Part shown: positions 1-5,078 of the stretch, one piece after another | Position numbering within the stretch: position 1 is the first letter of the stretch | How the letters are laid out: every line of letters starts with the position of its first letter | DNA from: Thermoplasmatota archaeon | GTDB lineage: Archaea > Thermoplasmatota > Thermoplasmata > RBG-16-68-12 > JAJISG01 | Length of the DNA stretch: 5,130 bases | Assembly (NCBI GenBank): GCA_022848835.1 | Contig: JAJISG010000063.1 | Span: 1 to 5,130 of the forward strand | Direction: 5' to 3' | Position numbers and translations under genes: made by a program | The notes under the pieces: model-generated | Told to the model about the DNA's origin: nothing | Databases searched by the model: none | The model's input: only the letters and a program-made list of their open reading frames with translations

Positions 1-230
1 TCTATCAGGGGATTCCCAGCCATGGCCTGGAAGAAACCCGCAAACGGCCCGAAGGTACCGAAGTTCAGGTATCCTGCTGTGGCGCTGTTTCCCGTCGTGA
101 TCTCACTGTAGACCTTGTCGGCTCCGGCCCACAGGAAGATCCAGCCCATCGAGAGGCGCAGGGCAAATGTCGCCCACGCGATCGGACTGCGTCTTCCGTT
201 TGCTTGCCTTTGAGAGACCTTATCTCCCAT
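1..230 (-). CDS. DoxX/DoxD-family membrane protein, N-terminal part (cut by window edge)
   Basis: Reading leftwards from the ATG at 230-228 gives 76 codons that stay open to the window edge, so the C-terminus is missing. The peptide has a short basic start (MGDKVSQRQANGRRS). A hydrophobic helix follows with LRLSMGWIFLWAGADKV at about residues 25-41, then GYLNFGTFGPFAGFFQ and AGNPLI near the edge. This pattern (first helix ending in a GADK-type turn, then a GPFAGFF loop) is typical of DoxX-family membrane proteins. That family includes the DoxD/DoxA thiosulfate:quinone oxidoreductase of Sulfolobales. Many members have no assigned substrate, so only a general membrane redox role can be inferred. 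The start is supported by GAGGTGA at 243-237, six bases ahead of the ATG. The gene is divergent from the antiporter at 613. Family call fairly sure; exact function unknown. Confidence 0.8.
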   Translation of the reverse strand, partial: MGDKVSQRQANGRRSPIAWATFALRLSMGWIFLWAGADKVYSEITTGNSATAGYLNFGTFGPFAGFFQAMAGNPLI

Positions 231-236
231 CGCATT

Positions 237-243
237 TCACCTC
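237..243 (-). promoter_or_regulatory. Ribosome binding site of the DoxX-family gene
   Basis: GAGGTGA on the minus strand ends six bases before the ATG at 230. It fixes the start of the DoxX-family gene and argues against the out-of-frame GTG and ATG codons that lie within the next few bases upstream. Confidence 0.6.
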
Positions 244-281
244 AAGAAACCTTAACACGTCTATGGTAATAGCAATGATGT

Positions 282-419
282 CAATAGTCTATATTGAGTA
301 TATTCAACAAAGGATGGCACACTGGCCTACTGTCATTTGCTTCTCGGTCCTGTGCTAATTTCCGTGATATAAGTTAGCGCAATAATCTATATTCATGTAT
401 ATCCGAAGTGGAATGGCAC
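282..419. repeat. Imperfect direct repeat of an AT-rich element, two copies about 98 bases apart
   Basis: Copy 1 is 282-320 and copy 2 is 380-419. They share CAATA(G/A)TCTATATT (13 of 14 bases identical; 282-295 and 380-393). TATAT(T/C)C follows after a 3- or 4-base variable spacer (299-305 and 398-404). The block ends in ATGGCAC (314-320 and 413-419). The core resembles a TATA-type promoter element. The copies may be duplicated promoter or operator units for the DoxX-family gene, or the remains of a local duplication. The repeat is visible directly; the role is inferred. Confidence 0.6.
288..307 (-). promoter_or_regulatory. Candidate promoter/operator for the DoxX-family gene
   Basis: TTGAGTATATTCAA at 294-307 is a 14-base near-palindrome (12 of 14 positions symmetric) that overlaps the adjoining CTATATT. 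An archaeal TATA box here would place transcription start about 35-45 bases ahead of the DoxX ATG, leaving a short leader that contains the GAGGTGA site. A palindrome on a TATA box is a common arrangement for dimeric repressors, but no regulator is encoded in this window. Confidence 0.4.
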
Positions 420-538
420 CTTCCTTCCCCCCCAGAATCCTTGTCTGGTCGGCTGTTTAGAAGCTGGCCTTCCTGGCGCCTCGTCGGCAGCATGCTAGGT
501 GGTCGCTTTGAGGAAACCGCAATTATGTGGAGGAGTTC

Positions 539-561
539 TCGTCCTTTCTGTCGTCCTTTCT
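539..561. repeat. Short tandem repeat TCGTCCTTTCT x2
   Basis: TCGTCCTTTCT occurs at 539-549 and again at 551-561 with one base between, giving a 12-base period. It sits just upstream of and touches the presumed TATA box of the antiporter gene. It could be a chance slippage product or a paired binding site. Confidence 0.5.
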
Positions 562-566
562 ATACA
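560..566 (+). promoter_or_regulatory. Candidate TATA box of the antiporter gene
   Basis: CTATACA lies about 50 bases ahead of the TTG at 613. An archaeal start about 25 bases downstream would give a leader of about 24 bases. That leader would include GGGAGTGAG at 596-604, a Shine-Dalgarno-like site eight bases before the TTG. Spacing and order fit, but the box is short. Confidence 0.4.
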
Positions 567-612
567 CTCCAGATATCGCCCAGCTGAACCCCATAGGGAG
601 TGAGTTATCTAC

Positions 613-1701
613 TTGAAAGGCCTTTGCGTGTCGATGTCCACGCACAAGAGGCGCATAGGCCTCTTCATTCCCCCGCTTGCCCTTGTTCCTCTCACTATCC
701 TGCTATGGATCTCCCACGCTCCTCCTCTTATCCTGTTCTTAGTCGCCGGCGTGACGATTCTTCCACTAGCTTATGTGATGGGCGTATCGACGGAGGAGCT
801 GGGCAAGCAGATGGGGCCGGGCCTGGGTGGCCTCCTAAATGCCAGCTTTGGCAACGCTACGGAGATCATAATCGCCATCGCCGCCTTGAGGGCCGGCCTC
901 GTGCGCCTGGTCCAGGCGAGCATAACAGGTTCCATCATAGGCAACATCCTCTTGATTCTGGGCCTGAGCATGCTTGTCGGCGGCCTCAGGTTCAAGAAGC
1001 AGAGCTTCGCGAGGAAGGCAGCGAGCACCAGATCCACCATGTTGGTGCTGGCAACGATTGGGCTGGTGATTCCCTCCCTCTTCCTCATTTCCTCAGGGCA
1101 ATCCATCCCCGAAGGCGCTATCGCCTCTATGAGCATCTGGATATCGGTCCTCCTGCTGATCGCCTATGGTGGTGGTCTGCTGTTCAGCCTCCACACTCAC
1201 CGTCACATCTTCAACCCGCCGGGGGAGGAAGAGGAGCCGGAGTGGTCACGAGGCTATGCCCTGCTGGTGTTGGGGGGCGCCATGGCCCTCGTGGCCCTGA
1301 TGAGCGAGGTATTCATTGAGGCGGTGGAGGCCTCTATCGAGACCATCGGCCTGAACGAGCTGTTTCTGGGGGTCGTGGTCATAGCGGTGGTCGGGAACGC
1401 GGCGGAGCACAGCAGTGCGGTGATGATGGCCTGGAAGAACAAGATGAACCTAAGCGTCGCTATTGCCGCCAGCAGTAGCACTCAGATAGCCCTCTTCGTG
1501 GCCCCAATCCTCGTCTTCGTCTCCATCCTGATAGGCAACACCATGACCTTGGCCTTCGACCTCTTTGAACTGATCGCTATCGGCCTGTCGGTGGCCGTGG
1601 TCAGCGCTGTTGCCAACGATGGGGAGAGCAACTGGTTCGAGGGCCTGATGCTGCTGATAGTGTATGGCATCATTGCAGTTGGCTTCTTCTACCTGCCTTA
1701 G
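613..1701 (+). CDS. cax: Ca2+/H+ antiporter, CAX/ChaA family
   Basis: A polytopic membrane protein of 362 residues, the normal length for bacterial and archaeal CAX exchangers. These use the proton gradient to move Ca2+ (or other divalent cations) across the cytoplasmic membrane. The two alpha-repeat signatures are intact: GNATE at residues 80-84, followed by a GSIIGNILLILG helix at 106-117, and GNAAEH at 261-266, followed by the S/Q-rich helix ASSSTQIALF. About eleven hydrophobic helices can be traced. A very acidic loop (EEEEPE, 205-210) separates the two halves, as is usual in the family. NDGESNWFEG at 335-344 is another family hallmark. The TTG start at 613 is chosen for GGGAGTGAG eight bases upstream; GTG 628 and ATG 634 (residue 8) are in-frame alternatives. 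The gene stands alone and is followed by an inverted-repeat-rich spacer. Confidence 0.95.
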   Translation: MKGLCVSMSTHKRRIGLFIPPLALVPLTILLWISHAPPLILFLVAGVTILPLAYVMGVSTEELGKQMGPGLGGLLNASFGNATEIIIAIAALRAGLVRLVQASITGSIIGNILLILGLSMLVGGLRFKKQSFARKAASTRSTMLVLATIGLVIPSLFLISSGQSIPEGAIASMSIWISVLLLIAYGGGLLFSLHTHRHIFNPPGEEEEPEWSRGYALLVLGGAMALVALMSEVFIEAVEASIETIGLNELFLGVVVIAVVGNAAEHSSAVMMAWKNKMNLSVAIAASSSTQIALFVAPILVFVSILIGNTMTLAFDLFELIAIGLSVAVVSAVANDGESNWFEGLMLLIVYGIIAVGFFYLP

Positions 1702-1711
1702 ATGCTCTTGG

Positions 1712-1749
1712 CCACCGGTGGAAGGAGGGCCCTCCGAAACTCTCCACCG
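1712..1749 (+). terminator. Nested inverted repeats after the antiporter stop
   Basis: Eleven bases after the TAG, CGGTGGA (1716-1722) pairs with TCCACCG (1743-1749). They enclose the 12-base perfect palindrome GGAGGGCCCTCC (1724-1735), which can fold as GGAG/CTCC with a GGCC loop. CCACCGGTGG at 1712-1721 is a further palindrome that competes for the same bases. The position suggests a 3'-end hairpin of the antiporter mRNA. There is no T-run, so it is not a classical intrinsic terminator. Confidence 0.45.
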
Positions 1750-1760
1750 ATGTGTCTCAC

Positions 1761-1789
1761 CCTGATGCCCCCTTTCGGCCAGCATCAGG
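1761..1789. repeat. Perfect 8-base stem, 13-base loop
   Basis: CCTGATGC (1761-1768) is an exact inverted match to GCATCAGG (1782-1789). The loop is pyrimidine-rich and purine-rich sequence follows (GGAAGGAAAAGGGGG...). It may be a second 3'-end structure for the antiporter transcript. No T-run follows on the plus strand. Confidence 0.45.
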
Positions 1790-1870
1790 AAGGAAAAGGG
1801 GGAAGAGGGGGATGGCCATCGTTCTCTGGCCACTCTGAAGTATGAGGAGAGGCTGCTGGGTAGAAAGGTC

Positions 1871-1877
1871 AAAATAA
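1871..1877 (+). promoter_or_regulatory. Candidate archaeal TATA box for a leaderless transcript
   Basis: AAAATAA is centred about 26 bases ahead of the ATG at 1900, which is the spacing expected if transcription begins at or next to the start codon. Purine-rich GAAAGG just upstream could serve as the TFB-recognition element. No Shine-Dalgarno site precedes 1900, which agrees with a leaderless mRNA. Confidence 0.45.
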
Positions 1878-1899
1878 CCACGTACATATCAGATGTCAG

Positions 1900-2196
1900 A
1901 TGCCCATCTCCCTGTCAATTCTCGCCCTCGCCTTCCTAGCGTTCATCGCCTCCCTCTTCTTTCCGCTATTTCTCATACCTGAACTCCTGCAGCGCAGGGC
2001 CATCTCCGAGTGGAAGGCTCGCTTGGTTGGTTGGATCACCTATGTCGCGGGAATACTGGTGGCGGTCGCTCTTCTGACCGGCGGAGCTGCCTTCACCCTG
2101 GATACGCTGATCCGATGGGACATCTGGGTTGGAATTGGGGCTCTCAGCTTCGCAGTGTTGTGGGACATTCGAAGGGCTAGGAGGGGCAGAGGGTAG
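1900..2196 (+). CDS. Small three-helix membrane protein of unknown function
   Basis: The 98-residue product is not recognised. It shows three hydrophobic segments: residues 5-28, which include a Phe-rich stretch (SLFFPLFLIP); residues 43-67 (a Gly/Ala/Val-rich helix); and residues 73-91 with two Trp. A basic loop (QRRAISEWKAR, 31-41) joins helices 1 and 2. The tail is strongly basic (RRARRGRG), so the C-terminus should face the cytoplasm. There are no Cys residues, no charged residues deep in the membrane segments and no catalytic motif. The start is chosen because it precedes the first helix directly and a TATA-like box sits about 26 bases upstream. The gene follows the antiporter by 198 bases, too far to assume cotranscription, and converges on the epimerase gene. 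Hydrophobicity and clean topology favour a real gene; function unknown. Confidence 0.6.
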   Translation: MPISLSILALAFLAFIASLFFPLFLIPELLQRRAISEWKARLVGWITYVAGILVAVALLTGGAAFTLDTLIRWDIWVGIGALSFAVLWDIRRARRGRG

Positions 2197-2257
2197 GCTT
2201 CTCTCTCCTTGAATCCGGCCTCTGATCCGCTTGAATAGCAGCGCAGATGCTACAGTT

Positions 2258-3241
2258 CTAATTCTCCCCTTCCTGACCTCGGCTAAAGATGGTTGCCCCG
2301 CGGGGCAGCTCAGGGCGCTCTCCCAACTCTGCAGATAGCCGCCCAACACCGTCAACCAGGGAAACCCTCGGGGAGTACCCTAGGGGCGCGATCTTCGAGA
2401 TGTCAGCAACGAGTCGATAGGTGTCCTCGGTGATGTCAGAGATCTCACGAACCGTGGCCTCCCGACTAGTGACCGAACCGATAACCTCCGTGAGCTGACG
2501 CATGGACACCTCCTCTCCGGATCCTATGTTGAAGACCTCTCCATCCCCCGCTCTGTCGGCCAGGAGGAGCAGTCCCTGGATGACATCCTCGACGTGGACG
2601 AAGTCCCTGGTCTTACGATCGATGTGGCCAACAACCTGAATCGGCCTATGGTTGAGATGCCAACGGAGGTAGCGGGACACCTCGACCAGGGCCATCCGCG
2701 GGTTCTCACCAGATCCGTAGACGCAGAAGGGCCTCGCTATCACTCCCGGAAGCCCGTAGGTCTCCTGGAAGGAGAGACACTGAAACTCCCCCGTCAGCTT
2801 CGAGGCCCCGTAGGGGATGAAAGGCCTCGTCGGGTGCTGCTCATCCATCGGGAACCGCTCGGGCCTGCCGTATACCGACGCCGAGGAGACGTAGACGAAC
2901 CTCTTCACATCAGCCTTGCGGGCCGCGTCGAGGACGTTGAAGGTTCCCAGCGCGTTCGTCTCGAAGTCGAATCGCGGGTCTTGCACGGAGATTGTACCGT
3001 TGGCGTTGGCCGCTACGTGGAAGACAAGCTCGGCCCCCAGAGCCGCCTTAGACATCTCCTTGGGATTCCGTATATCGCCGCGCACCAGCGTTGCGCCCTC
3101 TGGGAGCTCTCCCTGAGAACCGGTGGATAGGTTATCCAGTACCGTCACCCCCTTCCCCAGAGAAAGAAGGGCTCTCGCCAGATGCCTGCCTATGAAGCCC
3201 GCTCCCCCGGTCACGAGCACGTTTGCATAAGAGTCCAGCAC
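2258..3241 (-). CDS. NAD-dependent sugar-nucleotide epimerase/dehydratase (GalE-like, extended SDR)
   Basis: A 327-residue extended short-chain dehydrogenase/reductase, the usual length for the group. The Rossmann motif TGGAGFIG is at residues 11-18. LDNLSTG (35-41) supplies the Asp expected to hold the NAD ribose. GDIRN (55-59) and HVAANAN (75-81) follow. The active-site set is complete: SSASVYG (119-125) with Ser120 as likely catalytic residue, and YGASK (144-148) with Tyr144 and Lys148. ARPFCVYG (169-176), TRDFVHVEDV (211-220) and FNIGSGEEVSMRQL (237-250) are typical of UDP-glucose 4-epimerase and related enzymes. It probably interconverts nucleotide sugars for surface glycans or glycosylation in the cytoplasm. 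Epimerase, dehydratase and other decarboxylase-type members cannot be told apart here. The GTG at 3241 is used; a TATA-like box lies about 26 bases upstream and no in-frame ATG exists upstream. Confidence 0.9.
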   Translation of the reverse strand: MLDSYANVLVTGGAGFIGRHLARALLSLGKGVTVLDNLSTGSQGELPEGATLVRGDIRNPKEMSKAALGAELVFHVAANANGTISVQDPRFDFETNALGTFNVLDAARKADVKRFVYVSSASVYGRPERFPMDEQHPTRPFIPYGASKLTGEFQCLSFQETYGLPGVIARPFCVYGSGENPRMALVEVSRYLRWHLNHRPIQVVGHIDRKTRDFVHVEDVIQGLLLLADRAGDGEVFNIGSGEEVSMRQLTEVIGSVTSREATVREISDITEDTYRLVADISKIAPLGYSPRVSLVDGVGRLSAELGERPELPRGATIFSRGQEGEN

Positions 3242-3459
3242 AGGCGCGATTAGAGCCGCCCGCTCATAAAACCTCCGATTCGTCTAGGGACGAGCGCTCC
3301 AGAACCGGCGGAGAGCCGTGACGAAAACGGTCATGGGGCATGTCGGGCCAGTCTATCTCAAGAGTGACTGTGAGATGGCGATCTGCTCCCCTACAGGAAA
3401 CAATACCAAGGTCTCCATACAGTGACTAGTAGGGTGTTAGCAACTCCAGATGGACTGTA
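3242..3459. other. Intergenic region between the CX4C protein gene and the epimerase gene
   Basis: No supportable gene lies in these 218 bases. Two hairpin candidates are present. On the plus strand CCGTGAC (3316-3322) pairs with GTCATGG (3330-3336) through one G-T wobble around a seven-base loop. ATCTCA (3355-3360) pairs perfectly with TGAGAT (3371-3376). AGTGACT occurs twice (3363-3369 and 3421-3427). The epimerase promoter is at the left end. A 25-codon minus ORF at 3341-3264 is unsupported. Confidence 0.5.
3264..3271 (-). promoter_or_regulatory. Candidate TATA box of the epimerase gene (leaderless)
   Basis: TTTTATGA on the minus strand is centred about 26 bases ahead of the GTG at 3241, and purine-rich CGGAGG lies just upstream of it. 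This is the same geometry as at 1871-1900. The same bases can also be read as a Shine-Dalgarno site (GGAGG, 3276-3272) followed by an ATG at 3267, but that frame stops after five codons. Confidence 0.45.
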
Positions 3460-3795
3460 TCAAAGCCCCAGCTCGTATGGATCGATACCCCTCAGATCCA
3501 GCCCCTTGAGAAGACGGCGTTCTATCACTACCTCCACATCCCGTTTCTCTGATCTCTCGATGATCGGTTTGGCAACATGGACGACTCTCCCTTCCCGACT
3601 GGCCACTGGCACGAAAGTGTACCTCCCCTCCCTACGGCCAATGTACACTCCAATGTTGGGTACTGTGGTGCAGAAGGCAGATGTGCACCTGCCCTTCTTG
3701 TAGGTCAGATCGATGACCACCTGCGTCTCATCCCGAGCCTCAAGCCACCTCAAAGCATCATCGCTGAAGGAGATATCAAGCGTCACGTCAGTCAC
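3460..3795 (-). CDS. Small CX4C protein, possibly HesB/IscA-like; function unknown
   Basis: The product is 111 residues, soluble and without a signal peptide. The first 30 residues (a short strand, SDDALRWLEARDE as a helix, then the strand QVVIDL) resemble the opening of HesB/IscA and CC/Se-motif proteins. In those, a helix of the type 'deAlewLk' precedes a Cys-bearing loop. The loop here is KKGRCTSAFCTT with Cys37 and Cys42. These are the only cysteines, spaced CX4C, unlike the three-Cys pattern of IscA. Strand-like segments follow (VPNIGVYIG, YTFVPVA, VVHVAKP), then a charged tail ending DLRGIDPYELGL. Metal or Fe-S binding is therefore only a suggestion. The GTG start at 3795 has GGGAAG about ten bases upstream. 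The gene lies 51 bases after the threonine aldolase on the same strand, so cotranscription is likely. Real gene probable; function not assigned. Confidence 0.7.
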   Translation of the reverse strand: MTDVTLDISFSDDALRWLEARDETQVVIDLTYKKGRCTSAFCTTVPNIGVYIGRREGRYTFVPVASREGRVVHVAKPIIERSEKRDVEVVIERRLLKGLDLRGIDPYELGL

Positions 3796-3846
3796 CGTGT
3801 CAATTCTTCCCGAGGATTTCGATCTGAGTGCACGGGCCTCGCCAGG

Positions 3847-4896
3847 TCATCTGCCCCCCGAGCCCTCCTCCAGGGATTCCGCTAGAATCTCTAGAGCCCG
3901 CTCGATGTGTTGCCTCTCGATTCCGTAGTGGGTTACGCACCTCACCCTGCTTCTACCTTTGGTGGTCACTCGAAGGCCCTTCTCCTCCAGAAGTGAGGCA
4001 AACTGTGGCGCAGAGAAGCCAGCGGGACTCACGTCGAAGATGACAATATTGGTCTGCACGCTCTCTAGGTCTACGTTCACCGGATCCATGCGGGCGATTC
4101 CTTCCGCCAGATAGCGGGCGTTGGCATGGTCCTCCGACAATCTATCCACCATCCTATCCAGGGCTACGATCCCAGCGGCCGCCATGATGCCCGCCTGCCG
4201 CATCCCGCCTCCAAGCAGTTTTCGAGCCCTTCGGGCCTCTTCGATGAACTCTTGAGAGCCCACCACCACGGACCCTGCGGGGCAACAGAGGCCCTTGGAG
4301 AGGCAGAACATAAGGGAATCGGCCTCCTCAGCCAAGGTCGAGGCCTCAGCCTCTAGGGCTACCGCCGCGTTAAAGATGCGGGCCCCATCCACGTGAACCT
4401 TGAGGTCGTGCTCCCGGGCTACAGTCGCTACCTCCCGCATCTGTTCTGGTGTGATCACCGTGCCCCCGGCGGTATTGTGAGTATTCTCCAGGCACACGAT
4501 GCTCGTTCTGGGAAAATGGACATCGGCAGGCCGGAGAGCCTCCTCCACCTGCTTACCAGAGAGGGCACCATAGTGTCCCGGAATCGCCCTGGGGATCAGC
4601 CCCGCAACCCGCGTTATCCCAGCGCTCTCGTTGTTGTATATATGGGACTCCGCCTCGACTAAGGCCTCCTCCCCCGGCCTGGTCTGTGCGAGAAGACTGA
4701 CCAGGTTGCCCTGGGTTCCGCTTGTCACGAGCAGACCAGCCTCCTTTCCGAGCACAGCAGCCGCCACTTCCTGAAGGCGGTTCACTGTCGGATCCTCACC
4801 GAAGACGTCGTCTCCGAGCTCGGCAGCGGCGATGGCCTCCCGCATCTCCTTCGTGGGAAGGGTTACCGTGTCACTCCTCAGGTCGATGTAGGTCAT
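3847..4896 (-). CDS. ltaE: Low-specificity L-threonine aldolase (PLP-dependent, fold type I)
   Basis: A 349-residue cytoplasmic enzyme that cleaves L-threonine and L-allo-threonine to glycine and acetaldehyde. It matches the beta-eliminating lyase/threonine aldolase family over its full length. DLRSDTVT (5-12) is the family opening, followed by GDDVFGEDPTVNRLQ (28-42). TSGTQGN (58-64) binds the PLP phosphate. His85 should stack on the PLP ring. LENTHN (136-141) carries the second active-site His. HVDGARIFNAAVAL (168-181) supplies Asp170 for the pyridine nitrogen, with Arg173. Lys201 in CLSKGLCCPAGS forms the Schiff base. RKLLGGGMRQAG (225-236) and TNIV (282-285) complete the set. Gln62 and the pair Cys204-Cys205 differ from the usual Met and small residues. 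GGGAG seven bases before the ATG at 4896 supports the start. It heads a possible two-gene transcript with the CX4C protein, giving glycine supply or threonine catabolism. Confidence 0.93.
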   Translation of the reverse strand: MTYIDLRSDTVTLPTKEMREAIAAAELGDDVFGEDPTVNRLQEVAAAVLGKEAGLLVTSGTQGNLVSLLAQTRPGEEALVEAESHIYNNESAGITRVAGLIPRAIPGHYGALSGKQVEEALRPADVHFPRTSIVCLENTHNTAGGTVITPEQMREVATVAREHDLKVHVDGARIFNAAVALEAEASTLAEEADSLMFCLSKGLCCPAGSVVVGSQEFIEEARRARKLLGGGMRQAGIMAAAGIVALDRMVDRLSEDHANARYLAEGIARMDPVNVDLESVQTNIVIFDVSPAGFSAPQFASLLEEKGLRVTTKGRSRVRCVTHYGIERQHIERALEILAESLEEGSGGR

Positions 4897-4902
4897 GGAC
4901 TC

Positions 4903-4911
4903 GCTCCCAGA
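4903..4911 (-). promoter_or_regulatory. Ribosome binding site of the threonine aldolase gene
   Basis: GGGAG (within GGGAGCGAG) lies seven bases ahead of the ATG at 4896 on the minus strand and supports that codon as the start. The family opening motif DLRSDT begins at residue 5, as expected. Confidence 0.5.
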
Positions 4912-4923
4912 GAGAAGCCCTCC

Positions 4924-4932
4924 ATACTTAAG
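4924..4932 (-). promoter_or_regulatory. Candidate TATA box of the threonine aldolase gene
   Basis: CTTAAGTAT on the minus strand is centred about 32 bases ahead of the ATG at 4896. It is the most AT-rich stretch in an otherwise GC-rich spacer. A start about 25 bases downstream would leave a leader of only a few bases, which would cut into the Shine-Dalgarno site, so one of the two signals may not be used. Confidence 0.3.
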
Positions 4933-5016
4933 GATAGGGAGGGTGCCCCCGAGGAACCTAATCCGCTGGTGTTATGTCCGAATGGCCTGATTGTTGTGTG
5001 AGTTGATGTCCTACGA

Positions 5017-5040
5017 TTCCTGGCCTGCCCCAGCCAGGGA
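5017..5040. repeat. Inverted repeat, 8-base stem with one G-T pair
   Basis: CCTGGC (5019-5024) pairs with GCCAGG (5033-5038) around an eight-base loop. The stem extends by T5018-G5039 and T5017-A5040. There is no T-run on either side. It may be a 3'-end structure of whatever gene lies to the right, or part of the aldolase leader or upstream region. Confidence 0.4.
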
Positions 5041-5062
5041 GCATCCACAGGACCCGACTCCT

Positions 5063-5078
5063 GTCCGAACCCTCGGAC
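5063..5078. repeat. Perfect 6-base stem with 4-base loop
   Basis: GTCCGA (5063-5068) and TCGGAC (5073-5078) form an exact inverted repeat around ACCC. It lies 23 bases from the hairpin at 5017-5040, so the two could act as a pair. Neither fits a tRNA arm: no TTCRANN T-loop with a five-base stem or matching acceptor stem is present. Confidence 0.4.

Larger units (their letters stand above)
231..612. other. Divergent intergenic region between the DoxX-family gene and the antiporter
   Basis: No supportable gene lies in these 382 bases. The left half is markedly AT-rich and has stops in most frames. It contains a near-palindrome at 294-307 and an imperfect direct repeat (282-320 and 380-419). 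The right half has a C-tract near 427-434, an 11-base tandem repeat at 539-561, and the presumed antiporter promoter. Small ORFs in both directions (for example 31 codons at 492-587 +) have no supporting features. The region most likely holds regulatory DNA for the two divergent genes. Confidence 0.6.

Noticed and set aside
167..358. 63-codon plus-strand ORF
   Set aside because: Its first third is antisense to the DoxX-family gene, and the rest runs through AT-rich repeat/promoter DNA. It has no ribosome site and no recognisable motif.
539..561. CRISPR-like or VNTR array
   Set aside because: Only two copies of an 11-base unit with a one-base spacer are present, far too short for a CRISPR array or a true variable repeat.
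492..587. 31-codon plus-strand ORF containing RPFCRPFY
   Set aside because: The repeated residues only reflect the 12-base DNA tandem repeat. There is no ribosome site, and it overlaps the presumed antiporter promoter.
600..1319. 239-codon plus-strand frame from a GTG
   Set aside because: It is an out-of-frame shadow of the antiporter gene, whose frame carries both GNA(T/A)E motifs. The shadow is Arg/Pro/His-rich and lacks any family signature.
1966..2355. 129-codon minus-strand ORF overlapping the epimerase end and the small membrane gene
   Set aside because: It starts inside the epimerase coding sequence in another frame, has no ribosome site, and has low-complexity composition typical of a shadow.
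2594..3130. 178-codon plus-strand ORF
   Set aside because: It is antisense to the epimerase, which has complete NAD-binding and catalytic motifs. The antisense product is charged and shows no motif.
3264..3341. 25-codon minus-strand ORF ending in an ATGA overlap with a five-codon ORF
   Set aside because: It has no ribosome site, no motif, and lies in an apparent promoter region; it is too short to support from sequence alone.
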